A stretch of 64,000 nt of DNA, taken from NCBI RefSeq assembly GCF_028023555.1, contig NZ_JAQIOY010000001.1, positions 558,001 through 622,000 of the forward strand, written 5' to 3'. This stretch comes from Thalassococcus_A lentus. GTDB taxonomy: Bacteria; Pseudomonadota; Alphaproteobacteria; Rhodobacterales; Rhodobacteraceae. Below are positions 16,143-25,044 of this stretch, in pieces. Below the pieces are notes generated by a model, which was not told the DNA's origin, did not search any database, and saw only the letters and a list, made by a program, of their open reading frames with translations. The position numbers and the translations under genes were made by a program. Numbering within the stretch: the stretch's first letter is position 1; each line of letters starts with the position of its first letter.

Positions 16143-17054
16143 ATGTCCTATCTCGATAATATCCGCACGTTTGTTCGTGTCTATGAATTGGGCAGTATGT
16201 CTGCAGCCGGTCGAGATTTGCGCATCTCACCGGCCGTCACGTCTTCGCGGATATCACAGCTGGAAGAGCATCTGGGTGTCCGATTGTTCCAACGCACCAC
16301 CCGCAGTCTGACGCCGACAGAGCAAGGGCAATCGTTCTATCGTGGGGCAACTGATATCCTTGAGGCGGTCGAAAGCGCCGAAGCGCAGATCGTCAACATC
16401 ACTGAGAACCTGCGCGGCTCGTTATTCGTTGCGGCCCCGTTGGGTGTCGGGCGTCGGTTGATCGCGCCGCAGGTGCCGGCGTTTCGGGCGCTCTATCCGG
16501 ATATTGCGGTTCGATTGCGTCTGACCGACAGAAAGGTCGATTTGACGACCGAGGGGCTGGATCTGGCGTTCTTTCTTGGTAAGCCAGAAGACAGCAATCT
16601 GCGCATCCGGAAAATTGCAGATGTACAGCGGGTTTTGTGTGCGTCGCCAGACTACATCGCGCGGCGTGGCATGCCCCGTGACGGCGCTGATCTGATCGCC
16701 CAAAAGCATGAATGCCTGAACTTGCGGTTTCCTGGGGCAACAGAATTCCAGTGGCTGCTCACGACCCCTGACGGCCCCAAACGGTTCCGTGTCTCGGGCC
16801 ACTACGAATCTGATGACGGGGATGTTTTGACGGATTGGGCGCTGGCGGGGCAGGGTGTCGCGATGAAGCCTGTTTTCGAGATCGCCGATCACCTCAGCGC
16901 TGGCCGTCTGGTGCCGGTGGCCGAACAAACGCCGCCCGAACCCATCCAAATGGCCTGCCTTTTCACACACCGCCGCATGCAGGATCCCAAGACTCGTCTT
17001 TTTATGGAATTTGTCATCGACCGGATCGAAAAGGCAGTCGCGATTCAGGGGTGA
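16143..17054 (+). CDS. LysR-family transcriptional regulator
   Basis: 303 residues. The N-terminal winged helix is at 1-60 (FVRVYELGSMSAAGRDLRISPAVTSSRISQLEEHLGVRLFQRTTRSLTPTEQG). The ligand-binding domain follows (RLIAPQVPAFRALYPDIAVRLRL; GVAMKPVFEIADHLSAGRLVPV). It is divergent from puuD across a 100-base gap with a LysR-type dyad, so it probably regulates urate breakdown in response to a pathway intermediate. No clear ribosome site precedes the ATG. The next gene begins 24 bases after the stop and may be cotranscribed. Confidence 0.92.
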   Translation: MSYLDNIRTFVRVYELGSMSAAGRDLRISPAVTSSRISQLEEHLGVRLFQRTTRSLTPTEQGQSFYRGATDILEAVESAEAQIVNITENLRGSLFVAAPLGVGRRLIAPQVPAFRALYPDIAVRLRLTDRKVDLTTEGLDLAFFLGKPEDSNLRIRKIADVQRVLCASPDYIARRGMPRDGADLIAQKHECLNLRFPGATEFQWLLTTPDGPKRFRVSGHYESDDGDVLTDWALAGQGVAMKPVFEIADHLSAGRLVPVAEQTPPEPIQMACLFTHRRMQDPKTRLFMEFVIDRIEKAVAIQG

Positions 17055-17078
17055 AACCGCACGAAGGGAGATCGAGAC

Positions 17079-18419
17079 ATGAGCCTATTCCGCCAGCTTC
17101 AAAAGAGGCAGGAAGACCAAAGGCCAATCCGCGTCGCCGTGATCGGTGCCGGAAAATTTGGCACCATGTTTCTTGCTCAGGCACTGCGTCTGCCCGGTGT
17201 GCATGTTGTCGGGATCGCCGATCTGAATGTTCAGGTGGCCAAGTCCAACCTTGCCTTGGCTGGTTGGCCGGATGAGCAGTACAGCGCCAGTTCCCTGAAT
17301 GCCGCGATCCAATCCGGTCAGACCTATGTGGTCGACGATGCCAACTTGCTGATCGGTGCGCCGGTCGTGGATCTGGTTGTCGAATGCACGGGCAATCCGA
17401 TTGTGGCTGTAGACCATGTGATGGCGGCCTTTCGTAACGGTAAGCCTGTTGTCAGCGCCACGGTCGAGGCTGATGCCCTGTGTGGCGCAGCGCTGGCGCA
17501 GAAGGCCCGCGAACATGGTGTCGTCTACTCGATGGCCTACGGCGATCAACCAGCATTGGTTTGCGAACTGGTTGATTGGGCGCGCACCTGCGGTTTTGAA
17601 GTCGCCGCCGCGGGCCGTGGGCATAAATGGAAACCGGAATACCGCTTTTCCACCCCTGAGACAGTTTGGGATCACTGGGGTCTGACACCAGAGCAGGCCG
17701 AGCGCGGGCGGCTGAATCCAAAGATGTTCAATTCGTTTCTGGATGGGACCAAACCCGCCATCGAGTCCGCCGCCATTGCCAATGCCTGTGGACTGGATGC
17801 GCCAAGCGAAGGGCTGCTCTTTCCATCAGGCTCTATCGACGATTTGCCGAACCAGATGCGACCCGTCCAAGAAGGGGGCGTTCTGGAAGGCCATGGTATG
17901 GTGGAAGTGCAAAACTGTCTGGACGCGGACGGTGATCAGATCGGCTATGACATTCGGATGGGGGTGTTCGTCTGTGTCAAAGCGGTCACCGACTATCAGA
18001 AGCACTGCCTTGAGGAATACAAGGTTCGAACCGACGACAGTGGCATTTACATGTGTGCCTACAAGCGCTGGCATTTGATTGGTCTGGAACTGGGGATGTC
18101 CGTTGCGAATGTCGGCTTGCGGGGTGAATCCACCGGGACGGCAGACAGTTTCCGTGCAGACGTTATCGCCGTTGCCAAGCGGGATTTGGTTCCAGGCGAA
18201 ATGCTGGATGGCGAAGGCGGCTATACTGTCGCGGGCCAGTTGCGTCCAAGCGCAATCTCGGTGCCCGCTGGCCTGCTGCCACTCGGGCTCGCTGGTGGGG
18301 TAAAGGTCTTGCGTCCTGTCAAGGCTGACCAGCCACTGACATATGAGGATGTCGAAGTTGATACTTCGCTGACTGCCTATCAGTTGCGACGCAGCGCAGA
18401 GGCCATGCTGAGTGTCTAG
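17079..18419 (+). CDS. Homoserine-dehydrogenase-like oxidoreductase with C-terminal SAF domain
   Basis: 446 residues. The Rossmann start is VAVIGAGKFGTMFLAQAL (about 18-36), followed by VVDLVVECTGNP and GKPVVSATVEADALCG, as in Gfo/Idh- and homoserine-dehydrogenase-like enzymes. The C-terminal 90 residues (VAKRDLVPGEMLDGEGGYTVAGQL; GVKVLRPVKADQPLTYEDVEVD) form a SAF domain like that of sialic-acid synthases and altronate dehydratases. It lies between the LysR gene and hydroxyisourate hydrolase, which it meets stop to stop with no gap. The family is common in rhizobia and roseobacters, but I know no proven substrate. Its place among urate genes suggests a role in nitrogen-compound use. Confidence 0.75.
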   Translation: MSLFRQLQKRQEDQRPIRVAVIGAGKFGTMFLAQALRLPGVHVVGIADLNVQVAKSNLALAGWPDEQYSASSLNAAIQSGQTYVVDDANLLIGAPVVDLVVECTGNPIVAVDHVMAAFRNGKPVVSATVEADALCGAALAQKAREHGVVYSMAYGDQPALVCELVDWARTCGFEVAAAGRGHKWKPEYRFSTPETVWDHWGLTPEQAERGRLNPKMFNSFLDGTKPAIESAAIANACGLDAPSEGLLFPSGSIDDLPNQMRPVQEGGVLEGHGMVEVQNCLDADGDQIGYDIRMGVFVCVKAVTDYQKHCLEEYKVRTDDSGIYMCAYKRWHLIGLELGMSVANVGLRGESTGTADSFRADVIAVAKRDLVPGEMLDGEGGYTVAGQLRPSAISVPAGLLPLGLAGGVKVLRPVKADQPLTYEDVEVDTSLTAYQLRRSAEAMLSV

Positions 18420-18776
18420 TCAGCTGCCGCGGTAGGTGCTCATGCCGTAGGGCGACAGCAGCAATGGCACATGATAATGCGCGTCAGCGTCTGACATGCC
18501 AAAGCGAATGGGTACCTGATCAAGGAACAGGATTTCACCATTGGCCTGACCTGTCTCGCGCAGGTATTCGCCCGCAAAGAAGATCAGCTCATAGGTGCCA
18601 GTCTTGAACTGATCGGCGGGAAGAATTGGGGCATCCGTACGCCCATCGCTGTTCGTGACGGTTTCAGCAATCTTGCGATGCGAATTTCCGGACACCCGGT
18701 AAAGCGCAATTTTGATGCCCTGTGCAGGACAGCCACGCGCGGTGTCCAGAACATGTGTTGTCAGATAGCCCGTCAT
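18420..18776 (-). CDS. uraH: 5-hydroxyisourate hydrolase (transthyretin-like)
   Basis: 118 residues from the ATG of MTGYLTTHVLD, with AGGAGA eight bases upstream. The longer frame to 18908 is noncoding leader. It catalyses hydrolysis of 5-hydroxyisourate to OHCU, the second step of urate breakdown. The family signatures are complete: TTHVLDTARGCPAQGI at the N-terminus, an internal arginine strand (LYRVSG), AHYHVPLLLSPYGMSTYRGS at the C-terminus with the invariant YRGS. It is divergent from the allantoinase/UraD fusion gene, which takes the next steps. Confidence 0.95.
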   Translation of the reverse strand: MTGYLTTHVLDTARGCPAQGIKIALYRVSGNSHRKIAETVTNSDGRTDAPILPADQFKTGTYELIFFAGEYLRETGQANGEILFLDQVPIRFGMSDADAHYHVPLLLSPYGMSTYRGS

Positions 18777-18799
18777 TTCAGCATCTCCTGTCGCTCTGC

Positions 18800-18822
18800 G
18801 TGTATCTAGGACATTAATACAC
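18800..18822. promoter_or_regulatory. Inverted repeat in the uraH / puuE divergent promoter region
   Basis: GTGTAT-N11-ATACAC is a perfect dyad in the 148-base gap between the divergent uraH and allantoinase/UraD genes, close to uraH. It is a candidate operator for joint control; the binding protein is unknown. Confidence 0.4.
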
Positions 18823-18924
18823 AAAGACACAAAGAGGCTGTGCCAGAAGGCTCCTTTTAGTTTTTTTTGAAAAACAAAGAAGATTATCTGGTTTAAGCAT
18901 TGACCCAATAAAAGGATCTCGCAC

Positions 18925-20337
18925 GTGAAACGTTATCCCCGCGACATGACAGGCTATGGTCGTTCTGTGCCAGACGCACGATGGCCCAATGGTGCAAAAA
19001 TCGCCGTTCAGATCGTTCTCAATTACGAAGAGGGTGGCGAGAACAATGTTCTGCATGGCGACGCCGCGTCAGAGGCTTTTCTGTCAGAAATTACCGGGGC
19101 TGCTCCGTGGCCGGGGCAACGGCATTGGAACATGGAGACGATCTACGAATACGGCAGCCGTGCCGGATTCTGGCGGCTGCATGAAATGCTGAAAGACCTG
19201 CCAATCACAGTCTACGGCGTTGCCACCGCTTTGGCACGCGCGCCACAACAACTGGCGGCGATGAAGCAGGCCGGATGGGAGATCGCCAGTCATGGCTTGA
19301 AGTGGATCGAGCACAAGGACATGGACCCCGAAGAAGAGCGGGCCCAGATCCAGGAAGCAATCCGTCTGCATACAGAAGTCGTCGGTGCGCCGCCACGTGG
19401 CTGGTACACGGGCCGCTGTTCGATGAACACAATTGAGCTGGCAGCCCAAGAGGGCGATTTTGCCTATATTGCGGACAGCTACTCGGACGATCTGCCCTAT
19501 TGGATGCAAGCAGGGGGCAAGTATCAGTTAATCGTTCCCTACACCATGGATTGCAACGATATGCGTTTTGCGATTCAGGCCGGGTTCACCAACGGCGATC
19601 AGTTCGAAAGCTATCTTAAGGACAGCTTTGATCTGCTCTATGCCGAGGGGCAGGCGGGCGCGCCCAAGATGCTATCAATTGGGCTACATTGCCGTTTGGC
19701 AGGTCGTCCGGGCCGTGCGATGGCGCTCAAACGCGCGATCGAGCACATGGCAGGGCACGACGGCGTCTGGTTTGCCACTCGGGAACAGATTGCGGACCAC
19801 TGGGCCGAAACGCACCCACCGTCGCAGGCTCTGCGCCCCTCTGACATGGATAAGCAGGCCTTTGTCGATGCCTTTGGGGGCATTTTCGAACACAGCCCTT
19901 GGATTGCCGAAGGCGCCTATGCACTGGAGCTTGGACCAACGCATGATAACGCGGCCGGTGTCCACAACGCGCTGGCCCGTGTTTTCCGTACAGCAAGTGA
20001 GGAAAAACGTCTTGGCGTTCTGAACGCGCACCCGGATTTGGCGGGTAAATTGGCTGCGGCCGGTCGGTTGACGGCAGAATCTACAGCCGAACAGGCGGGG
20101 GCTGGACTGGATCTGCTGACCGACGAGGAACGCACGACCTTTACCCAGCTCAACGAGACCTACACATCCAAGTTCGGGTTTCCATTTATCATCGCAGTGA
20201 AGGACAACACCAAATCCAGCATACTCGAGGCGTTCCATCGCCGGATCGACAGTGACCGGCAGACGGAATTTGCAGAAGCATGTAGGCAGGTTGAACGGAT
20301 TGCGGAACTGCGTCTCATCGAGAAGTTTGACGCATGA
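18925..20337 (+). CDS. Fused allantoinase (PuuE type) and OHCU decarboxylase (UraD)
   Basis: 470 residues from a GTG start (GTGAAACGT) with AAAGGA eight bases upstream. Residues 1-300 are a polysaccharide-deacetylase-fold allantoinase (RYPRDMTGYG; AVQIVLNYEEGGENN; WEIASHGLKWIEH; GWYTGRCS; LSIGLHCRLAGRPGRA). Residues 315-470 are an OHCU decarboxylase (DMDKQAFVDAFGGIFEHSPWIAE; LNAHPDLAGK; EERTTFTQLNETYTSKFGFPFIIAV). One chain therefore turns OHCU into S-allantoin and then opens the allantoin ring to allantoate. The stop overlaps the allA start (ATGA). The two-domain fusion is known in proteobacteria. The decarboxylase acts before the hydrolase although it is C-terminal. Confidence 0.95.
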   Translation: MKRYPRDMTGYGRSVPDARWPNGAKIAVQIVLNYEEGGENNVLHGDAASEAFLSEITGAAPWPGQRHWNMETIYEYGSRAGFWRLHEMLKDLPITVYGVATALARAPQQLAAMKQAGWEIASHGLKWIEHKDMDPEEERAQIQEAIRLHTEVVGAPPRGWYTGRCSMNTIELAAQEGDFAYIADSYSDDLPYWMQAGGKYQLIVPYTMDCNDMRFAIQAGFTNGDQFESYLKDSFDLLYAEGQAGAPKMLSIGLHCRLAGRPGRAMALKRAIEHMAGHDGVWFATREQIADHWAETHPPSQALRPSDMDKQAFVDAFGGIFEHSPWIAEGAYALELGPTHDNAAGVHNALARVFRTASEEKRLGVLNAHPDLAGKLAAAGRLTAESTAEQAGAGLDLLTDEERTTFTQLNETYTSKFGFPFIIAVKDNTKSSILEAFHRRIDSDRQTEFAEACRQVERIAELRLIEKFDA

Positions 20338-20819
20338 GCGCGCGTATAAAAATACAGCCTTTGACCGCCGAGGGTTTTGCCCCGTTTGGCGATGTGCTGG
20401 ACGTCAGTGGAGACCCGGACAAGATCATCAATCAGGGAATGTGTGGTCGGTATCATGACCGTGCCGTTCTCGATTTTAACGATGGCCGCGCCGGGATCAG
20501 CCTATTCAATGCAAAGCCGCGGGATCTTCCGCTGAAGCTTGATCTTGTTGAACGGCATCCGGATGGCAGTCAGGCCTTTCTACCCATGAGCCAAGAGCCG
20601 TTTCTTGTAGTGGTCGCGCCTGATGAGGATGGCACGCCGGGCCAGCCGATCGCATTCCGCACGCAGCCTGGACAAGGCATCAATTTTCACCGCGGGACGT
20701 GGCACGGTGTCCTGACGCCGCTGGCCGCGCCCGGCCTGTTTGCCGTTGTCGACCGGATTGGCGAAGGGCCGAACCTGCAGGAGCACTGGTTCCAAGAGGA
20801 CATCTACATAGACGATTAG
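20334..20819 (+). CDS. allA: Ureidoglycolate lyase
   Basis: 161 residues, overlapping the previous stop by four bases. It splits ureidoglycolate into glyoxylate and urea in the cytoplasm. The family features are present: IQPLTAEGFAPFGDVLD at the start, GISLFNAKPRDLPLKLDLVERHPDGSQAFLPM in the middle and the cupin-like FHRGTWHGVLTPL near 120. It is the last pathway step in this operon. The precursor would come from allantoate via allantoate amidohydrolase and the ureidoglycine aminohydrolase encoded downstream. Confidence 0.95.
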   Translation: MSARIKIQPLTAEGFAPFGDVLDVSGDPDKIINQGMCGRYHDRAVLDFNDGRAGISLFNAKPRDLPLKLDLVERHPDGSQAFLPMSQEPFLVVVAPDEDGTPGQPIAFRTQPGQGINFHRGTWHGVLTPLAAPGLFAVVDRIGEGPNLQEHWFQEDIYIDD

Positions 20820-20824
20820 CCAAG

Positions 20825-20856
20825 GCCAGCATCAGGTCCAGTGGACTGGTGCTGGC
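20825..20856 (+). other. Stable intercistronic hairpin between allA and purine permease
   Basis: GCCAGCATCAG pairs with CTGGTGCTGGC (one G-T pair) around a GTCCAGTGGA top, giving a long, GC-rich stem six bases after the allA stop. There is no T-run. It may stabilise or process the upstream message or partly terminate transcription. Confidence 0.4.
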
Positions 20857-20913
20857 AAAATCAAGCCGCCGAAGACCCCAAAGGGCATGGCGCATCAGGG
20901 AGGGACAAACACC

Positions 20914-22326
20914 ATGACTGACACATCCATCGGAACGCCGGAGCAGCTCCGCGATCCAGACTACACACCACCAATTGCAAAGGCGGTACCGCTGGGAATT
21001 CAGCACGTGCTGGCAATGTTTGTGTCTAACGTCACGCCTGCAATCATCGTTTGCGGCGCGGCGGGTTTCGGTTTCGGCTCTAACAGCCCTGATTTTCCGC
21101 AAATGATCTACATGATCCAGATGTCCATGTTCTTTGCTGGCATCGCGACGCTGTTCCAATCCATTGGAATCGGTCCGGTTGGCGCGCGTTTGCCCATCGT
21201 TCAGGGCACCAGCTTTGCGTTCATTCCGATCATGATCCCTTTGGTGGCCGGAAAGGGCGTTGATGCCATTGCGGTGCTGATGGGCGGTATCGTGGTGGGT
21301 GGATTGTTCCACGCGTTTCTGGGCCTGTTCATAGGGAAGCTTCGGTTTGCCTTGCCGCCTTTGGTTACGGGTCTTGTCGTTACAATGATCGGTTTGGCCT
21401 TGGTCAAAGTGGGCATTCAATATGCCGCCGGCGGTGTGCCAGCGATTGGCAAGCCAGAGTATGGATCGCTGATTAACTGGAGCATGGCGGGCGTGGTAAT
21501 TCTGGTTACTCTGGGCCTGAAGTTCTTTGCCCGTGGGATGCTCTCCGTTTCAGCGGTGTTGATCGGCCTGCTCGTCGGCTATGTGTTTGCCTATCTGATG
21601 GGTGAAGTGAACCTCGGAAACGTTGGTCGTGCTGCCTCTTTTGCACTGCCCAACCCTCTGCACTTTGGCATGGAATTCTCAGTGGCGGCTATCATTGGCT
21701 TTTGTCTGATGTCTTTTGTCTCGGCTGTTGAAACTGTGGGCGATGTGTCTGGTATCACCAAAGGTGGCGCAGGCCGCGAAGCGACCGACAAAGAGATTCA
21801 GGGCGCGACCTATGCAGACGGTCTGGGCACCGCGATCTCGGGTTTCTTCGGAGCATTGCCGAACACGTCCTTCAGCCAGAATGTCGGCTTGATCGCCATG
21901 ACAGGTGTGATGAGCCGCATGGTTGTTACGATCGGGGCTGTGTTCCTGATTGTGTGCGGCCTGATCCCCAAGATCGGCGCTATCATTTCCTCTATCCCGA
22001 TCGAAGTTCTGGGTGGCGGTGTCATCGTGATGTTTGGCATGGTGGTTGCAGCGGGTGTCTCGATGCTGTCCGACGTAAACTGGAACCGCCGCAACATGGT
22101 AATCTTTGCGATTGCCTTGTCTCTCGGCCTCGGTTTGCAGCTTGAGCCGGGCGCGCTTCAGCACTTGCCAAGCACGCTCAAGGTATTGGCCACATCCGGC
22201 ATCCTGCCAGCAGCATTGATCGCAATCGTGCTGAATCTGGTTCTGCCGCAGGAGCTGTCTGGCGAAGCGACTGAAGAGGTCTCAGGCGGTTTGTCCGGCA
22301 AGGGTGACGGCAGCCTGTCTGGCTAA
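20914..22326 (+). CDS. Nucleobase:cation symporter-2 family permease (urate/xanthine type)
   Basis: 470 residues from an ATG preceded by GGGAGGGAC. It has about 12-14 membrane helices. The NCS2 motifs are clear: LGIQHVLAMFVSNVTPAIIV near the start, LPIVQGTSFAFIPIM (the first discontinuous helix), and the signature ETVGDVSGITKGG, with GALPNTSFSQNVGLIAMTG further on. Members import uracil, xanthine or urate with protons. Placement directly after allA makes urate or xanthine the likely substrate. A good terminator follows. It is 90 bases downstream of allA and probably in the same operon. Confidence 0.92.
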   Translation: MTDTSIGTPEQLRDPDYTPPIAKAVPLGIQHVLAMFVSNVTPAIIVCGAAGFGFGSNSPDFPQMIYMIQMSMFFAGIATLFQSIGIGPVGARLPIVQGTSFAFIPIMIPLVAGKGVDAIAVLMGGIVVGGLFHAFLGLFIGKLRFALPPLVTGLVVTMIGLALVKVGIQYAAGGVPAIGKPEYGSLINWSMAGVVILVTLGLKFFARGMLSVSAVLIGLLVGYVFAYLMGEVNLGNVGRAASFALPNPLHFGMEFSVAAIIGFCLMSFVSAVETVGDVSGITKGGAGREATDKEIQGATYADGLGTAISGFFGALPNTSFSQNVGLIAMTGVMSRMVVTIGAVFLIVCGLIPKIGAIISSIPIEVLGGGVIVMFGMVVAAGVSMLSDVNWNRRNMVIFAIALSLGLGLQLEPGALQHLPSTLKVLATSGILPAALIAIVLNLVLPQELSGEATEEVSGGLSGKGDGSLSG

Positions 22327-22366
22327 AGCCGGATACCAAGGTGTAAACCTTTGGTATGAAAGACAA

Positions 22367-22396
22367 AGCGGCCCGTTTTGGCGGGCCGCTTTTCAG
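22367..22396 (+). terminator. Rho-independent terminator after purine permease
   Basis: AGCGGCCCG and CGGGCCGCT make a perfect 9-pair stem with a TTTTGG loop, followed by TTTCAGTTT. It ends the puuE-uraD/allA/permease operon and also faces the convergent allE gene. Confidence 0.85.
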
Positions 22397-22451
22397 TTTC
22401 TGGTCTTTGTATCAATCGTGCCGGTCTGGATTGGCGCGTCCTTGCGAACGA

Positions 22452-23279
22452 TCACCCGCCCAAACGCAACGGCATGTGGCGGTTCACATCCTTGTAGAGA
22501 AGGTAACGGAACTTGCCGGGCCCACCCGCATAGCAGGCTTGTGGGCAGAAGGCGCGCAGCCACATGTAGTCGCCTGCTTCGACTTCGACCCAGTCGTTGT
22601 TCAGCCGGTACACCGCTTTGCCCTCAAGCACGTACAGCCCGTGTTCCATAACGTGGGTTTCCAGAAATGGAATAACGGCTCCGGGTTCAAAGGTGACGAC
22701 CGTGACGTGCATGTCATGCCGCATGTCGGCTGGGTCTACGAAACGGGTTGTTGCCCACTTGCCGTCGGTACCCGGCATCTCTGTCGGTGCGATATCGTTT
22801 TCGTTTAAAATCAGAACATCCGGTTTGTCGAGGCCTTCCACAGGAACGTAAGCTTTGCGAATCCAGTGAAAGCGCAGTGGTTCACCGGAGGTGTTGCGCA
22901 GGGTCCAAGGGCAGGATGGTGGCAGATAGGCATATCCACCGGGGGTCAAACTGTGAGTTTCACCGTCGGCAACCAAGGTTGCGGTTCCGTCGACGACAAA
23001 CAGTACGCCCTCGGCGTCGGGGTCCGTTTCTGGCCTGTCAGATCCGCCACCCGGAGAGACTTCCATGATGTATTGCGAAAAGGTTTCGGCAAACCCGCTG
23101 AGAGGGCGAGAGATCACCCAAAGCCGTGTTGATTCCCAGAAGGGAAGAAAGCTGGTTGTGATGTCGCGCATCGTGCCTTTGGGGATGACCGCATAGGCAT
23201 CGGTAAAGATCGCGCGATCTGTCAGCAGCTGCGTTTGGTCCGGGTGGCCGCCGTGAGGCGCGAAGTATGAATTGTTCAT
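22452..23279 (-). CDS. allE: (S)-ureidoglycine aminohydrolase
   Basis: 275 residues from the ATG of MNNSYFAPHGG, with TGGAGC upstream; the frame is open further back into noncoding DNA. It is a bicupin enzyme that removes ammonia from S-ureidoglycine to give S-ureidoglycolate, the substrate of AllA. Visible features are the N-terminal cupin (FSQYIMEVSPGGGSDRPE; LPPSCPWTLRN) and the metal-binding C-terminal cupin (VTFEPGAVIPFLETHVMEHGLYVLEGKAVYRLN; RAFCPQACYAGG). It is transcribed towards the permease terminator. An allantoate amidohydrolase, needed to link it to allantoate, is not in the window. Confidence 0.93.
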   Translation of the reverse strand: MNNSYFAPHGGHPDQTQLLTDRAIFTDAYAVIPKGTMRDITTSFLPFWESTRLWVISRPLSGFAETFSQYIMEVSPGGGSDRPETDPDAEGVLFVVDGTATLVADGETHSLTPGGYAYLPPSCPWTLRNTSGEPLRFHWIRKAYVPVEGLDKPDVLILNENDIAPTEMPGTDGKWATTRFVDPADMRHDMHVTVVTFEPGAVIPFLETHVMEHGLYVLEGKAVYRLNNDWVEVEAGDYMWLRAFCPQACYAGGPGKFRYLLYKDVNRHMPLRLGG

Positions 23280-23556
23280 GAATGCTCCAGCTGGAAACGG
23301 GGCGTTGAGTTTGAATCTATTTGCCCGTGACATCACAAACCACCTGCAATGGGACAACAACTCTTTTCGGAGTATTTTGACAATTCGCCACGCTTCGAAA
23401 GGACACGCGGCGTGTTTGCAGGCTTTCGCGCTGTGACCATCGCCATGAATAAGCTGGCGATCCGGGCCACCAACCTTTGAGGAATGCTGCGATCGAGGCT
23501 GGACAGGCCCACGCCTGTCTGACAGCATTTGATCAAATTTACATCGGAGTCGCGTG

Positions 23557-24906
23557 ATGAAAGACGAGAACTTTCTGAAGGAAAACAACGCCCGTCAGCT
23601 TTGGCATCCCATGGGTCACCCGCGCGAGTCCCAGGAACATCCGCCGAAAATCATAACCAAGGCGCATGGCGTAAAGATTACAGACATTGACGGACATTCC
23701 GTGGTGGATGCGGTTGGGGGTCTGTGGTGCGTCAATCTCGGGTATTCGAACGATCGCATCAAAGAGGCAGTTTCTGCACAGATGGTCGATTTGCCCTACT
23801 ATTCGGCGTTCGCCGGGAGCACGAACCCAGCAGCGATCGAAGCGGCTTATGCCGTGCAGGCGTTCTTTGCCGAAGATGGTATGGAGCGCGTTTTCTTTAC
23901 TTCTGGTGGTTCGGATTCCGTCGAAACCTGCCTGCGCCTTGCACGGCAATATCACCGACTGCGCGGCGAACCGACACGCACCAAGTTCCTTAGCCTGAAA
24001 AAAGGGTACCACGGCACTCATTTTGGTGGCGCATCGGTAAACGGAAACAACCGGTTCCGCATCAACTATGAACCGCTGATGCCGGGCTGTTTCCATATCC
24101 CGTCTCCTTACACCTACCGTAACCCGTTTCACGAAACGGATCCGGCCAAGCTTGCCCAGCTGATTGCGCAGAGCATGGAAGATGAGATTGCCTTTCAGGA
24201 TCCGTCAACCATAGCCGCGTTTATCATGGAGCCGATCCAAGGGGCGGGTGGTGTGATCGTGCCGCATGAAACATTTATGCCGCTTATGCGCGACATCTGC
24301 GATCGGCACGGGATCTTGATGATCTCCGATGAGGTGATCACGGGCTTTGGCCGTACAGGGGATTGGTCTGGTGCGCGGCATTGGGGCGTGCAGCCTGATA
24401 TGATGAGCACGGCCAAAGGTATCACCTCGGGCTATTTCCCGGTGGGTGCCGCGTTGATGTCTGGCAAGGTCGCCGAAGTGTTCGAGACCTCTGGCGCGGA
24501 TGGCGGCATATATCACGGATACACTTACAGCGCGCATCCCGTCGGTGCTGCTGCTGTGATTGCCTGTCTTGAGGAAACGCTCAGGCTGGACACATGCGCC
24601 AACGCCGGACCGCGCGGCACACAGCTCTTTGAAGGGGTTCAGGCGCTGGCACAGAAACATGACATCATCGGCGACGTGCGTGGTGGGCATGGGTTGATGA
24701 CCGGCATTGAGATCGTGTCTGACAAGGCCAGCAAAACTCCGATGGATGCTGAGACGATGAAGCGGATTCATCAGACAGCCTATGAGGCCGGAGCGATGGT
24801 TCGGTTGGGCATGCACAATATCCTCATGTCGCCGCCACTGACTATAAGTGAAGCAGAGGTCGATACCATTCTGGCTGCGCTGGATGCTGGCTTTGCTGCG
24901 GCATGA
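23557..24906 (+). CDS. Class III omega-aminotransferase
   Basis: 449 residues from an ATG with GGAG nearby (a GTG just three bases before is also possible). It is a pyridoxal-phosphate enzyme with FFTSGGSDSVETCLRLARQYH, YHGTHFGGAS, the cofactor-binding ISDEVITGFGRTG and the catalytic lysine in STAKGITSGYFPVG. The start (ARQLWHPMGHP; GLWCVNLGYSNDRI; LPYYSAF) resembles the omega-amino-acid/amine:pyruvate transaminases common in roseobacters. The amino donor (taurine, beta-alanine, putrescine or another amine) cannot be fixed. The 277-base gap before it holds small hairpins and the promoter regions of this gene and the divergent allE. Confidence 0.9.
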   Translation: MKDENFLKENNARQLWHPMGHPRESQEHPPKIITKAHGVKITDIDGHSVVDAVGGLWCVNLGYSNDRIKEAVSAQMVDLPYYSAFAGSTNPAAIEAAYAVQAFFAEDGMERVFFTSGGSDSVETCLRLARQYHRLRGEPTRTKFLSLKKGYHGTHFGGASVNGNNRFRINYEPLMPGCFHIPSPYTYRNPFHETDPAKLAQLIAQSMEDEIAFQDPSTIAAFIMEPIQGAGGVIVPHETFMPLMRDICDRHGILMISDEVITGFGRTGDWSGARHWGVQPDMMSTAKGITSGYFPVGAALMSGKVAEVFETSGADGGIYHGYTYSAHPVGAAAVIACLEETLRLDTCANAGPRGTQLFEGVQALAQKHDIIGDVRGGHGLMTGIEIVSDKASKTPMDAETMKRIHQTAYEAGAMVRLGMHNILMSPPLTISEAEVDTILAALDAGFAAA

Positions 24907-25044
24907 ATTTCGGGTGATGCGTCAGGATTGACCGACAGCGCGCTCCTGTGAGCGCCGAACTGCGGGTTCCTGTCGCAGGCGGCAGAAAAGCGAAATCCAA
25001 AACCTATATTTTGCGGTGAAACACAACGCCACAAAGGTAGGTCC

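Noticed and set aside
23280..23588. N-terminal extension of allE
   Set aside because: The upstream part overlaps the divergent aminotransferase start; the true start has a good ribosome site and matches the family length.
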